Positions 47,140 through 55,925 of a stretch of DNA of 64,000 nt are shown here, piece after piece. This DNA comes from a bacterium BMS3Abin02 (lineage in GTDB: Bacteria; Actinomycetota; Acidimicrobiia; Spongiisociales; UBA4744): positions 1 through 64,000 of the forward strand of contig BDSU01000034.1 in the NCBI GenBank assembly GCA_002897675.1. Direction: 5' to 3'. Under the pieces are notes generated by a model. It was not told the DNA's origin. It did no database searches and worked only from the letters and a program-made list of their open reading frames with translations. Every line of letters begins with the position of its first letter. The stretch's first letter is position 1. The position numbers and the translations under genes were made by a program.

Positions 47140-47151
47140 GAACACACGTTC
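47140..47151. promoter_or_regulatory. LexA (SOS) box upstream of recA
   Basis: GAAC-ACAC-GTTC, flanked by C and G, lies 98 nt before the recA GTG. It matches the core found before dnaE2 and lexA, so recA is expected to be damage-inducible. Confidence 0.83.
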
Positions 47152-47248
47152 GACTAGTCTCTGCGTCACATCCGCAATAAGATGACATATGTGTAATTTG
47201 TCACACCGACCTCGTACGGTGACATCACATCCAGAAGGGAGCAGGCAA

Positions 47249-48274
47249 GTGGAAGGTGACAAGGCCCTCGAGATGGCGATGTCGCAGATCGAGCGCCAGT
47301 TCGGTAAAGGCGCCATCATGAGAATGGGCGACGGTGCTCATGAGAAGATGGCCTCGATCTCGACCGGCGCTCTCTCCCTCGACTTGGCGCTAGGCATCGG
47401 AGGTGTCCCCAGAGGGCGGGTCGTCGAGATCTTCGGACCCGAGAGCAGTGGGAAGACGACCCTGGCGCTGCACATCATCGCCGAGGCACAACGCAACGGG
47501 GGGATCGCAGCGTTCATCGACGCGGAGCATGCCCTGGATGCGCTCTACGCGAGGGCCCTCGGTGTGGACATCGACGAGTTGCTGATCTCGCAGCCCGACA
47601 CCGGTGAACAGGCCCTGGAGATCATGGACATGCTGATCAGATCCGGTGCGCTGGACGTCGTCGTGATCGACTCTGTGGCAGCTCTCGTTCCCAAAGCCGA
47701 GATCGAAGGTGAGATGGGCGATTCTCATGTTGGCCTCCAGGCTCGCCTCATGTCGCAGGCACTGCGCAAGCTCACCGGCAACATTCATCGGTCGCAGACG
47801 ACCGCCATCTTCATCAACCAGCTTCGTGAGAAGATCGGGGTGATGTACGGCTCGCCGGAAATCACGCCCGGGGGCAGGGCGTTGAAGTTCTACTCGTCGG
47901 TTCGTATCGACATTCGCAGGATCGAAACGATCAAGGACGGTCAGACTTCGATCGGAAACCGGGTGCGGACGAAGATCGTCAAGAACAAGGTCGCCCCACC
48001 GTTCCGCCTGGCCGAGTTCGACATCATGTTCGGGGAGGGTATCTCTCGTATCGGGAGTCTCCTGGACGTCGCGGTGACCGAAGGCATCGTTCGCAAGAGT
48101 GGCGCCTGGTACAGCTACGACAACGATCAGCTCGGGCAGGGACGTGAGAATTCAAAGCGATTCCTTCAGGAGAACCCGGAGGTTGCGGTCCAATTGCAGG
48201 CGAAGGTGCTCGAAGCGGTCGGGCTTCTCGAAGAAGAGGAACCGGAAGAAGCGGAAGAAGCCCGGGAGCAGTGA
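47249..48274 (+). CDS. recA: Recombinase RecA
   Basis: This 341-residue strand-exchange ATPase also activates LexA self-cleavage. Walker A is GPESSGKT (63-70), Walker B VVVIDS, and loop L2 and the [16 protein letters not shown] signature are intact. The tail is acidic ([11 protein letters not shown]). The GTG at 47249 (reading [10 protein letters not shown]) gives the canonical N-terminus; a longer frame has no conserved sequence. No recX follows, although actinobacterial recA usually has one. Confidence 0.97.
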   Translation: MEGDKALEMAMSQIERQFGKGAIMRMGDGAHEKMASISTGALSLDLALGIGGVPRGRVVEIFGPESSGKTTLALHIIAEAQRNGGIAAFIDAEHALDALYARALGVDIDELLISQPDTGEQALEIMDMLIRSGALDVVVIDSVAALVPKAEIEGEMGDSHVGLQARLMSQALRKLTGNIHRSQTTAIFINQLREKIGVMYGSPEITPGGRALKFYSSVRIDIRRIETIKDGQTSIGNRVRTKIVKNKVAPPFRLAEFDIMFGEGISRIGSLLDVAVTEGIVRKSGAWYSYDNDQLGQGRENSKRFLQENPEVAVQLQAKVLEAVGLLEEEEPEEAEEAREQ

Positions 48275-48472
48275 ACCTTCGGTTGTCTCCCTGTCGGGCC
48301 CCAATCTTCTCCTGTGCGCAGCGAGTTCGATGCGGTACGATGCAGGCAACGCACACACATGAAGAACACCAATTGAAACTCACGAAAAACACCAGAGAAC
48401 CCGCAACGAAGGGGGAGTGCCGGACGAGACGACGGTAACAAGCCGACGTGTCGAGTGACCGGATGTGTGTGT

Positions 48473-48494
48473 GCCGGGCCCGTGTGGGCTCGGC
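48473..48494 (+). terminator. Hairpin in the recA-rny gap
   Basis: GCCGGGCCC and GGGCTCGGC pair over 9 bp with one G-T pair around a GTGT loop, 38 nt before the RNase Y start. There is no T-tract, so it may be a weak terminator for recA or a leader structure. The remaining 257-bp gap shows no gene. Confidence 0.4.
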
Positions 48495-48531
48495 ATCTGC
48501 GTTGTGAAGGTTCTGAGAAAGCGAAGAAACA

Positions 48532-50061
48532 ATGGATGTCATCGTTGGGGCCGTCGGTGTAGCAGTCGGCGGGATCTTCGGTTTCCTCTGGGCAAAGTAC
48601 CGCGTACGGATGGCTCGTACGAACGCCGAATCGACCGCCGAGGGCATGCTGGCCAGAGCCCGTGTGGAAGCCCAGGAGCTGCTATCACGAGGTGAGGACG
48701 AGGCGCGCGCAAAGGCAGATGCCTATCGCGAGCGCGAGGATGCTGCACTCGAACATCGGCGTATCGAACTCAAGTCATCCGAGGAGCGCCTGTCGCAGCG
48801 GGAGCAGACGCTCGAGCAACGAGCGGCCAATCTCGCCCAACGCGAGCAGATCCTGATCCGTCGCGAGAACGAGACGACCGTCCTGCAGGCCGAGACCGGA
48901 AAGCTCCGTGAACAGGCGAGGAGCGAGCTCGAGAGGCTCGCGGGATTCGATGCCAACGCAGCGAAGGCCGACCTTCTCCATCAGGTCGAGGATGAGGCCA
49001 GAAGGGAAGCCATGGTGCTCGTGCGCGACATGGAGATTCGGGCTCGGGAAGAGGCCGATCGTCGCGCTCGTCGAATCTTGGCGACTGCCATCCAGCGTCT
49101 GTCCTCGGAGGTGGTCACCGAATCGACGGTCTCTGTGGTCGAGCTCCCCAGTGACGAGATGAAGGGACGCATCATCGGGCGCGAGGGTCGCAACATTCGC
49201 GCCTTCGAGGCGATCACGGGTGTGAACTTGATCGTCGACGACACTCCTGAGGCCGTCTCCGTCTCCTCGTTCGACCCGGTGCGCCGAGAAGTGGCACGTC
49301 TCGCGTTGGAGCATCTCGTGCAGGACGGAAGGATTCATCCGGCTTCGATCGAAGAGATGTTCGAAAAGGCCAGAGCGGAAGTGGAAGAGTCGGTTCGCGA
49401 TGCCGGAGAGTGGGCACTCGTGGAGGTCGGCGTGTCGCGCGTCCACCAGGAACTCGTCACGCTGCTGGGGCGGTTGAAGTACCGGACGTCGTATGGCCAG
49501 AACGTGCTCAAGCATCTGGTCGAATGTGCGCATGTGGCGGGGATGCTCGCCTCCGAACTCGGCATCGATGTTGCCCAGGTCAAACGCGCGGCACTGCTGC
49601 ACGATCTCGGTAAGGCCGTCACGCACGAGGTCGACGGCTCTCATGCACTGATCGGAGCCGAGATCGCTCGCAGGTTTGGCGAGGACCCTGCGGTCGTCCA
49701 TGGCATCGAGGCCCATCACAACGAGGTGGAACCGAGAACCGTGCTCGCGGTCGTTGTGCAAGCCGCCGACGCCGTGTCTGCCGCCCGCCCGGGAGCGCGG
49801 CGCGAAGCGCTGGAATCCTATGTGCGGCGTCTCGAGAAACTCGAGGAGCTGGCGTACGACTTCAAGGGAGTCGAGAAAGTCTTTGCGATGCAGGCGGGAC
49901 GAGAGGTGAGGGTGGTCGTGGACCCCGGCAAGGTCGACGACCTGGGTGCATCCGACCTTGCCCGTCGTATCGCCAAACGGCTCGAAGAGGATCTGCAGTA
50001 TCCCGGCCAGATCCAGGTCACGGTGATTCGGGAGCTGCGCGTGAGTGACTACGCGCGATGA
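48532..50061 (+). CDS. rny: Ribonuclease Y
   Basis: This 509-residue membrane-anchored endoribonuclease starts mRNA decay. It has one N-terminal transmembrane helix (about 3-22), a long coiled coil (30-190), a KH domain with GRIIGREGRNIRAFE, and an HD domain with LLHDLGKAV and AHHNEVEP. RNase Y is the usual partner of RNase J in Firmicutes and is present in only some actinobacteria. Its stop overlaps miaB by ATGA. Confidence 0.95.
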   Translation: MDVIVGAVGVAVGGIFGFLWAKYRVRMARTNAESTAEGMLARARVEAQELLSRGEDEARAKADAYREREDAALEHRRIELKSSEERLSQREQTLEQRAANLAQREQILIRRENETTVLQAETGKLREQARSELERLAGFDANAAKADLLHQVEDEARREAMVLVRDMEIRAREEADRRARRILATAIQRLSSEVVTESTVSVVELPSDEMKGRIIGREGRNIRAFEAITGVNLIVDDTPEAVSVSSFDPVRREVARLALEHLVQDGRIHPASIEEMFEKARAEVEESVRDAGEWALVEVGVSRVHQELVTLLGRLKYRTSYGQNVLKHLVECAHVAGMLASELGIDVAQVKRAALLHDLGKAVTHEVDGSHALIGAEIARRFGEDPAVVHGIEAHHNEVEPRTVLAVVVQAADAVSAARPGARREALESYVRRLEKLEELAYDFKGVEKVFAMQAGREVRVVVDPGKVDDLGASDLARRIAKRLEEDLQYPGQIQVTVIRELRVSDYAR

Positions 50062-51434
50062 CTGAGATGCTCCTCGGGATGGCTGTCGTCGCCGATCATG
50101 CACCGAGGCGCGCGGGCAAACGCTACGTGATCATGACCTTCGGTTGCCAGATGAACGAGCACGACAGTGAGCGGGTCGCAGGTCTCTTCGAGGTCGACGG
50201 CATGGAACGGACGTCCGACATCGACGAAGCCGACGTGATCTTCGTCAACACGTGCACGATTCGTGAGAACGCAGACAACCGGCTTTACGGAAACCTCGGC
50301 CATCTGAAACAGTTCAAAGACGAGCACCCTGAGGCGACGCTCATCGTCGGTGGATGTGCCGCACAAAAGGACCGGGACCTCGTTCGGGAGCGTGCACCGT
50401 GGGTGGATGTCGTACTCGGGACCCACAATCTCGATCGTGTCCTCGATCTCATGGATGTCGCTGCCGTGAGCGGGGGAGTGACCGAGGTCGTCGACGAACT
50501 GGAGACCATGCCTTCGCTGCTGCCCGTCCGGCGCCGGCACGCGCACTCGGCGTGGGTGACCATCCAGATCGGATGCAACAACACATGTACGTTCTGCATC
50601 GTTCCCTCGGTGCGTGGTCACGAGATCAGCCGCCGTCCGGGAGATATCGTGGCAGAGATCGAGAAGTTGGCGGCCGAAGGGGTCGTAGAGGTGACGCTCC
50701 TCGGTCAGAACGTCAACACGTACGGCCGCGACCTCGCGCTCGACGGAAAGCGCAGACCGATCTTCGCCGAGCTGCTTCGGCGAGTCGGCGACGTCGAAGG
50801 GATTCGTCGCATTCGGTTCACGAGCCCACACCCTGCCGACTTCCGTGAAGACGTTGCGGCGGCGATGGCGCAGACCGACACGGTGTGCGATCAGCTCCAT
50901 CTTCCCCTACAGAGTGGCAGCGACCGCATCCTGGCTGCAATGCATCGCGGCTACAACGTGGAGCGGTTCCTCCAGCGCCTCGCGCTCGCTCGTTCCTACA
51001 TTCCGACGCTCGCGGTCTCGACCGATGTGATCGTCGGCTTTCCCGGTGAAACGGAACAGGATTTCGATGGCACGATGAGCGTGATGGAGACGGCTCGCTT
51101 CGATCAGGCCTTCACCTTCATCTTCTCACCTCGTCCGGGAACCCTTGCAGCAGAGATGAAGGACCGATTCGTGGATGTGGAAGTCGTGCGGAACCGCTAC
51201 CGGCGGCTGATTGAGCTCCAGAATCGGATCGGTCTCGAGAAGAACCGTGACCATATAGGGCGCGTTGTGGAAGTGCTCACAGAAGGCCCTTCGAAGAAGA
51301 ATGCGGCGATGGCGACGACCCGGACCACGGGGAATAGGGTGGTCCACATTCCGGGAGAATACCCGGCAGGGGAGTTCTTGAACGTGGAGATCACCGGGGC
51401 GGCCAGGCATCACCTCGTGGGGGCCGTACGCTGA
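50058..51434 (+). CDS. miaB: tRNA-2-methylthio-N6-dimethylallyladenosine synthase MiaB
   Basis: This 458-residue radical-SAM enzyme adds the 2-methylthio group to i6A37 of tRNAs. Clusters are TFGCQMNEHDSE, NTCTIRENA and VGGCAAQ for the auxiliary site, and CNNTCTFCIVP for radical SAM; the TRAM domain is C-terminal. Directly followed by miaA, which makes its substrate i6A. Confidence 0.95.
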   Translation: MTEMLLGMAVVADHAPRRAGKRYVIMTFGCQMNEHDSERVAGLFEVDGMERTSDIDEADVIFVNTCTIRENADNRLYGNLGHLKQFKDEHPEATLIVGGCAAQKDRDLVRERAPWVDVVLGTHNLDRVLDLMDVAAVSGGVTEVVDELETMPSLLPVRRRHAHSAWVTIQIGCNNTCTFCIVPSVRGHEISRRPGDIVAEIEKLAAEGVVEVTLLGQNVNTYGRDLALDGKRRPIFAELLRRVGDVEGIRRIRFTSPHPADFREDVAAAMAQTDTVCDQLHLPLQSGSDRILAAMHRGYNVERFLQRLALARSYIPTLAVSTDVIVGFPGETEQDFDGTMSVMETARFDQAFTFIFSPRPGTLAAEMKDRFVDVEVVRNRYRRLIELQNRIGLEKNRDHIGRVVEVLTEGPSKKNAAMATTRTTGNRVVHIPGEYPAGEFLNVEITGAARHHLVGAVR

Positions 51435-52327
51435 TTCTCGCCATCCTCGGGCCGACCGCTTCGGGTAAGAGCGAGGTGGCGCTGCGCCTCGCAGAAGAGA
51501 TCGGCGCAGAGGTCCTCTCCGTCGACTCGATGCAGGTGTACCGCGAGATGGACATTGGCACCGCAAAAGCCACTCCGGCCCAGCAGGCTCGTGTCCAACA
51601 CCACATGGTGGATCTCGTGGATCCGGAGGTGGAGTTCAGCGTTGCCGAGTTTCAGAAGGTGGCCAGGGGAGTCCTCGAACGGGCGGAACGTATCGTCATG
51701 GTCGGAGGATCCGGCCTGCACTTTCGAGCCGTCGTGGATCCGATGACGTTCCCACCGTCCGATGCGGCGCTTCGTACGGAGCTGGAGGCGCTCGGCGAGA
51801 GCGCAGCTGTCACGGCGCTGCTGCAAGCCGACTCTGCGGCGGGAACCCAGGTCGATCTGAACAACCCGCGCAGGGTGATCAGAGCTTTGGAGATCCACCG
51901 GCTGACCGGTGAGACGCCAACCGAGCGGGCCCGTACACGAGAGGCCGAGGCGGTGCGGTCCTATCAGGCCGCCTTCGAGTTCAGCGCCGTTGGCCTCGAC
52001 CCCGGCCGGTCGTTGGCAGGTCGCGTGACTCGGCGGCTCGCCGGCATGCTCGACGCCGGCCTCCTCGACGAGGTCGAGAGCCTCGCGCCACGGCTCGGGA
52101 GAACGGCCAGACAGGCCGTCGGCTACAAGGAGCTGCTGCCGGTCGTTCGAGGAGAGGAGACGATCGAGGAGGGGATGGCTGCGGCAACGAAGGCGACGCT
52201 GCGGCTCGCGAAGCATCAGCGGACGTATTTCCGCCGCGATCCGAGAATCGTCTGGGTACCGTGGGACCAAGATCGGCACGTTCGATACGCCCGTGTTCGT
52301 TCGGTGTTGGAGGAGGTGATCGGGTGA
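51431..52327 (+). CDS. miaA: tRNA dimethylallyltransferase MiaA (non-standard start)
   Basis: This protein of about 298 residues puts the dimethylallyl group on A37 of tRNAs reading UNN codons. P-loop GPTASGKS (7-14), DSMQVYREMDIGTAK and GGSGLHFRA are all family motifs. No ATG, GTG or TTG lies in frame between the preceding stop-free region and the P-loop; the first GTG (51476) falls after it. CTG at 51431, which overlaps the miaB stop as CTGA just like the neighbouring ATGA/GTGA overlaps, or ATT at 51434, is the likely start. Its stop overlaps dapF by GTGA. Confidence 0.9.
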   Translation: MILAILGPTASGKSEVALRLAEEIGAEVLSVDSMQVYREMDIGTAKATPAQQARVQHHMVDLVDPEVEFSVAEFQKVARGVLERAERIVMVGGSGLHFRAVVDPMTFPPSDAALRTELEALGESAAVTALLQADSAAGTQVDLNNPRRVIRALEIHRLTGETPTERARTREAEAVRSYQAAFEFSAVGLDPGRSLAGRVTRRLAGMLDAGLLDEVESLAPRLGRTARQAVGYKELLPVVRGEETIEEGMAAATKATLRLAKHQRTYFRRDPRIVWVPWDQDRHVRYARVRSVLEEVIG

Positions 52328-53073
52328 GGTTCACGAAGATGGAGGGTCTCGGCAACGACTTCGTGGTTCTCCAAGGGCCACGACCGATCGGCGCCGAAGA
52401 CGTCAGGAGGCTTTGTGATCGCCGCAGGGGAGTGGGAGCGGACGGCGTGCTGGTCGTCTCGCCGATCGATGCGAAGCGGATCCGAATGCAGTACTGGAAC
52501 GCAGATGGTTCACCGGCCGAGCTCTGCGGCAACGGAATGCGGTGCGCCGCGGCATTCGCCGTGGATCGGGCTCTCGTCGAAGCATCGGAGTTCACGGTCG
52601 AGACCGCGGCCGGGCCTCGAGAGGCAAGGGTCGGGGAGGATGCGATCACCGTGGAGCTCGGGACCGTACGGGTGGCCACCGAAAAGCGCCGGGTGTCCGG
52701 CGAGATGGTGCGCGAAGTCACGGTCGGGAACCCCCACGTGGTACTGCAGGTGCCGGGGATTTGCGAGGCGGCAGTCGCCACACTCGGGCCGAGCATCGAG
52801 GCAGCGTTTGAGGACGGCGTGAACGTCGAGTTCCTCAGCGTGCGTTCACCCGGATTGCTGGAGCTGCGCGTATGGGAACGGGGGGTGGGAGAGACGCTTG
52901 CGTGTGGAACCGGGGCTGCCGCCGCGGCCGCGGCGGCGAGAGTGGAGGGACTTGCCGGTTCCGAGACCATGGTGCGTCTTCCGGGCGGCGATCTGAACGT
53001 GCTTCTGGATGGCGACAGGGCATGGATCAGCGGTCCGGCGGCATTCGTGTACGAGGGGGAATGGCGTGACTGA
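52324..53073 (+). CDS. dapF: Diaminopimelate epimerase
   Basis: This 249-residue PLP-independent racemase converts LL- to meso-diaminopimelate for peptidoglycan and lysine. The two catalytic cysteines lie in LCGNGMRC and ACGTGAAA, and GLGNDFVV starts the fold. GTG start overlapping miaA; 8-nt overlap with hflX. Completes the lysine set seen with dapA and dapB. Confidence 0.95.
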   Translation: MRFTKMEGLGNDFVVLQGPRPIGAEDVRRLCDRRRGVGADGVLVVSPIDAKRIRMQYWNADGSPAELCGNGMRCAAAFAVDRALVEASEFTVETAAGPREARVGEDAITVELGTVRVATEKRRVSGEMVREVTVGNPHVVLQVPGICEAAVATLGPSIEAAFEDGVNVEFLSVRSPGLLELRVWERGVGETLACGTGAAAAAAAARVEGLAGSETMVRLPGGDLNVLLDGDRAWISGPAAFVYEGEWRD

Positions 53074-54289
53074 GCGGGCACTGCTCGTATCGGTGACGAC
53101 GAGCAGCTCGACCGGCACGTCTCTGGACGAGCTTGCACGTCTGGCCGACACTGCGGGTGCGACCGTCATCGATGAGGTGGTGCAGCGCAGAGAGCGGCTG
53201 GATCCGGCGACGCTCATGGGGTCGGGAAGGCTCGCAGAGCTGCGGGAGATCGTCGATGTCGAAGACATCGAGGTCGTGATCTTCGACGAGGAGATCACCC
53301 CGGCACAGGAGCGGAATCTGAGCGCCGCGCTCGACGTGCGCGTGCTGGATCGAACGGCACTGATTCTCGACATATTCGCTTTGCACGCCAACAGCAGCGA
53401 GGGACGGCTCCAGGTGGAGCTGGCTCAACTCCAGTACCTGCTGCCCCGGTTGCGGGGGCGGGGCATCGAGTTGTCTCGTCTCGGTGGAGGCATCGGGACG
53501 CGCGGTCCCGGTGAGACACAGCTCGAAACGGACCGGCGGCGGATCGCGAGGAGAGTGTCGAAGCTCCGGAGGGATCTGGAGAGCCTCGAACGCACGAGAC
53601 TGGTCAAGCGGGACCAGCGGAGACAGCAAGGAATCCCCATCGTGTCGCTCGTCGGGTACACGAACTCCGGCAAGTCGAGCCTGCTGAATGCACTGACAGG
53701 ATCCTCGGTACCGGTGGAGGATCAGCTGTTCGCGACCCTTGATCCGGCGACCCGTAGGTGCACGCTGCCCGGGGGAAGGGAGCTGTTGATCACCGACACG
53801 GTCGGCTTCATCCAGCGGCTGCCTCACCAGCTCGTAGAGGCGTTCAGGTCGACACTGGAGCTTGTTGCGGAATCCGACCTCCTGATCCATCTGGTCGACG
53901 TGACGGGCGTGGAAGTGGACACTCAGATCGACGCGGTCCGAGCGGTGCTGGAAGAGATCGGTGCGGCACAGATACCCGAGGTGCTCGTCGGAACGAAGGT
54001 GGACGTCGCGACCTCCGAACATCGCGAACGGTTCCTCTCGGGCCATGACGGTTCTCTGGTCGTGTCTTCTGTCGACGGCGAGGGGATCGGTGAGCTCACG
54101 GACCGTGTCTGGGAGCTGTTGTCCCGGCAGTTCTCGGAACTCGAGGTCATCGTGCCTTTTGGAGCCGAGGTCGAGCGTCTCCATCGTGTGGCGGATGTCC
54201 TGGAAGAGGAGTACCGATTCGACGGTGTGCGTCTCAGAGTGAGGCTCTCGCGGGGCGAAGCCGACAGGGTGCGTCGCTACGCAGTGTGA
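53066..54289 (+). CDS. hflX: GTPase HflX
   Basis: This is a 407-residue ribosome-associated GTPase that splits stalled or stress-inactivated ribosomes in characterised species. It has an N-terminal HflX domain (with GGGIGTRGPGETQLE) and a GTPase domain with G1 GYTNSGKSS, G3 DTVGF and G4 as TKVD instead of NKxD. GTG at 53066 is inside the dapF end. Convergent with lexA, 15 nt apart. Confidence 0.94.
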   Translation: MTERALLVSVTTSSSTGTSLDELARLADTAGATVIDEVVQRRERLDPATLMGSGRLAELREIVDVEDIEVVIFDEEITPAQERNLSAALDVRVLDRTALILDIFALHANSSEGRLQVELAQLQYLLPRLRGRGIELSRLGGGIGTRGPGETQLETDRRRIARRVSKLRRDLESLERTRLVKRDQRRQQGIPIVSLVGYTNSGKSSLLNALTGSSVPVEDQLFATLDPATRRCTLPGGRELLITDTVGFIQRLPHQLVEAFRSTLELVAESDLLIHLVDVTGVEVDTQIDAVRAVLEEIGAAQIPEVLVGTKVDVATSEHRERFLSGHDGSLVVSSVDGEGIGELTDRVWELLSRQFSELEVIVPFGAEVERLHRVADVLEEEYRFDGVRLRVRLSRGEADRVRRYAV

Positions 54290-54304
54290 GCACTCCCAGC
54301 AGGT

Positions 54305-54925
54305 TCAGCCGATGGTGCGCAGTACGGCGACGACCTTTCCGAGGATCTGGATACCTTCGGTGAACACCATCTCTTGATAGGCCGGGTTCTCGGGAATGAG
54401 TACGACTTGCCCGTCACGGCGGGAAAACCGCTTGACGGTGGCTTCTTCTCCGTCGACGAGTGCAGCGACGATCTCTCCGTTGTTGGCCACGTTCTGACTC
54501 CGGACAACGACGTAGTCGCCATCGAGAATGCCGGCGCCGAGCATCGAATCGCCGCGAACCCTGAGGAGGAAGACGGGACCCTGGCCGGTGAACTCGGTGG
54601 GGAGTGTGAGGACTTCTTCGATCTGTTCCTCTGCCAGGATGGGCGCCCCTGCCGCGATTCTGCCGATGAGCGGGACATCGCGCGTGGTCGACCGGCGTAG
54701 GGACGGGGCAGCCGGATCGATGACCTCGATGGCGCGCGGCTTTGCGGGGTCACGACGCAGATAACCGGCTCGCACGAGCGATGAGAGATGGCTGTGCACC
54801 GTCGAAGGGGAGCGGAGCCCGAGAGCATCGCCGATCTCGCGCACGGACGGTGGGTATCCGCGATCGGCGACGGTGGTGCGGATGAGGTCCAGAATCTCCC
54901 GTTGTCTACCGGTCAGGTCCTCCAT
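54305..54925 (-). CDS. lexA: LexA repressor
   Basis: This 206-residue SOS repressor has a winged HTH (about 1-65, SVREIGDALGLRSPSTVHSHL core), then the self-cleavage domain: scissile bond A92-G93 in AAGAP, catalytic S127 in GDSML and K165 in TVKRF. All catalytic residues are present. A LexA box lies just before its ribosome site, so it is autoregulated. GAGGAGGAG precedes the ATG. Confidence 0.97.
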   Translation of the reverse strand: MEDLTGRQREILDLIRTTVADRGYPPSVREIGDALGLRSPSTVHSHLSSLVRAGYLRRDPAKPRAIEVIDPAAPSLRRSTTRDVPLIGRIAAGAPILAEEQIEEVLTLPTEFTGQGPVFLLRVRGDSMLGAGILDGDYVVVRSQNVANNGEIVAALVDGEEATVKRFSRRDGQVVLIPENPAYQEMVFTEGIQILGKVVAVLRTIG

Positions 54926-54937
54926 GTGCTCCTCCTC

Positions 54938-54949
54938 GAACGTATGTTC
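54938..54949. promoter_or_regulatory. LexA box at the lexA start
   Basis: GAAC-GTAT-GTTC begins 13 nt before the lexA ATG, immediately next to its ribosome-binding site. A perfect core with T-C/T flanks. It indicates autorepression. Confidence 0.85.
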
Positions 54950-54978
54950 TTATCCTAGCTTCCGCGCAGATCGGATCC

Positions 54979-54990
54979 AAACATACGTTC
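54979..54990. promoter_or_regulatory. Imperfect LexA box in lexA/LysM gap
   Basis: AAAC-ATAC-GTTC differs from the core by one base in the left half-site. It is the middle-left member of a set of four sites between the divergent lexA and LysM genes. Confidence 0.6.
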
Positions 54991-55002
54991 GCCCTTGACG
55001 GC

Positions 55003-55014
55003 GAACGTATGTTC
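55003..55014. promoter_or_regulatory. LexA box in lexA/LysM gap
   Basis: A perfect GAAC-GTAT-GTTC core, with the same spacer as the box next to lexA. It lies 24 nt from the box at 54979 and 26 nt from the one at 55029. Confidence 0.83.
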
Positions 55015-55028
55015 GATATACTGACACC

Positions 55029-55040
55029 GAACATCTGTTC
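55029..55040. promoter_or_regulatory. LexA box upstream of the LysM gene
   Basis: A perfect GAAC-ATCT-GTTC core, 82 nt before the LysM-protein ATG. Together with the two sites to its left it should place that gene under strong SOS control. Confidence 0.8.
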
Positions 55041-55121
55041 GATTGCTTTTCTGTCACTGCCAACCCGTAGCGTGACAGAGGGTGGGGGATCCACCCGAGC
55101 GAGGTAGAGGAGGAAGTAGAC

Positions 55122-55403
55122 ATGACGATACGTACCAACACCCTTTCGAGGGCTGCGGTTCTCCTCACAGCGGTCGTCGTCTTCTTCCTCCTTCTCGCTT
55201 CGGCCGTTGGCGCTCAGAACAAGGTGATCCCGACGGCGCAGCATCGGATCGTCGGCGGGGAGACGCTTTGGAGCATTGCCGGCGAGGTGACGCCCCAAGG
55301 CGGTGACGTTCGCGTGATGGTGTCCGAGATCCGGCGGCTGAACCAGCTGCGGGGAGCCGTGATCTATCCGGGCGACGTGTTGATCGTTCCTGCGGCCGGC
55401 TGA
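55122..55403 (+). CDS. Small SOS-controlled LysM protein (putative division inhibitor)
   Basis: This 93-residue membrane or exported protein has a single N-terminal hydrophobic segment (about 10-31), then a LysM domain (about 40-90, GETLWSIAGEV to YPGDVLIVP) that binds peptidoglycan. Three or four LexA boxes precede it, in a divergent pair with lexA. Small LysM proteins beside lexA are SOS cell-division inhibitors in other Gram-positives (YneA of Bacillus, ChiZ of mycobacteria), so the same role is likely. GAGGAAG precedes the ATG. Confidence 0.87.
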   Translation: MTIRTNTLSRAAVLLTAVVVFFLLLASAVGAQNKVIPTAQHRIVGGETLWSIAGEVTPQGGDVRVMVSEIRRLNQLRGAVIYPGDVLIVPAAG

Positions 55404-55466
55404 ACGACGGTGTCCGGGCGCTCTCATTGTGCCGCAGCTGGGCGACTCGGGTACGCTGACGGAGAC

Positions 55467-55919
55467 ATGCAGTGTCCGTTCTGCGCCTCTGAAGACACAC
55501 GGGTGATCGACAGTCGACCCGTGGAGGAAGGCTCCGCCATCCGGCGGCGCAGGGAGTGCGTATCGTGTGGCAATCGCTTCACGACCTACGAGCGTGCGGA
55601 TATCCCCCTGATCGTGCGCAAGCGCGACGGCAGGCTCGAGCCGTTTGAGATCGACAAGGTGCGCGCCGGTCTGCACAGTGCCCTTGCCGACCGGCCGGTG
55701 GAGGCCAAGCGTCTCGAGCGAATGCTCGTCCAGATTCGAGACGATGCGAGGGCGCAAGGGCGTGTCGTGTCGTCCGATGACATCGGACGGGCGGTCTTGG
55801 AGCATCTTGCAGGGATCGACCACGTGGCGTATCTGCGGTTCGCCAGCGTCTACAAGGAGTTCGAGGGAACGGTCGACTTCGAGCGCGAAATGGCGGAACT
55901 GCAGCGTCGCGAAGGCTGA
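55467..55919 (+). CDS. nrdR: Transcriptional repressor NrdR
   Basis: This 150-residue repressor controls ribonucleotide reductase genes. The N-terminal zinc ribbon has CPFC (3-6) and CVSCGNRF; the ATP-cone (about 47-137) senses ATP/dATP. The ATG at 55467 is required to keep the CPFC motif at the N-terminus. No reductase gene lies next to it here. Convergent with the following gene, 6 nt apart. Confidence 0.95.
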   Translation: MQCPFCASEDTRVIDSRPVEEGSAIRRRRECVSCGNRFTTYERADIPLIVRKRDGRLEPFEIDKVRAGLHSALADRPVEAKRLERMLVQIRDDARAQGRVVSSDDIGRAVLEHLAGIDHVAYLRFASVYKEFEGTVDFEREMAELQRREG

Positions 55920-55925
55920 GTGAGG

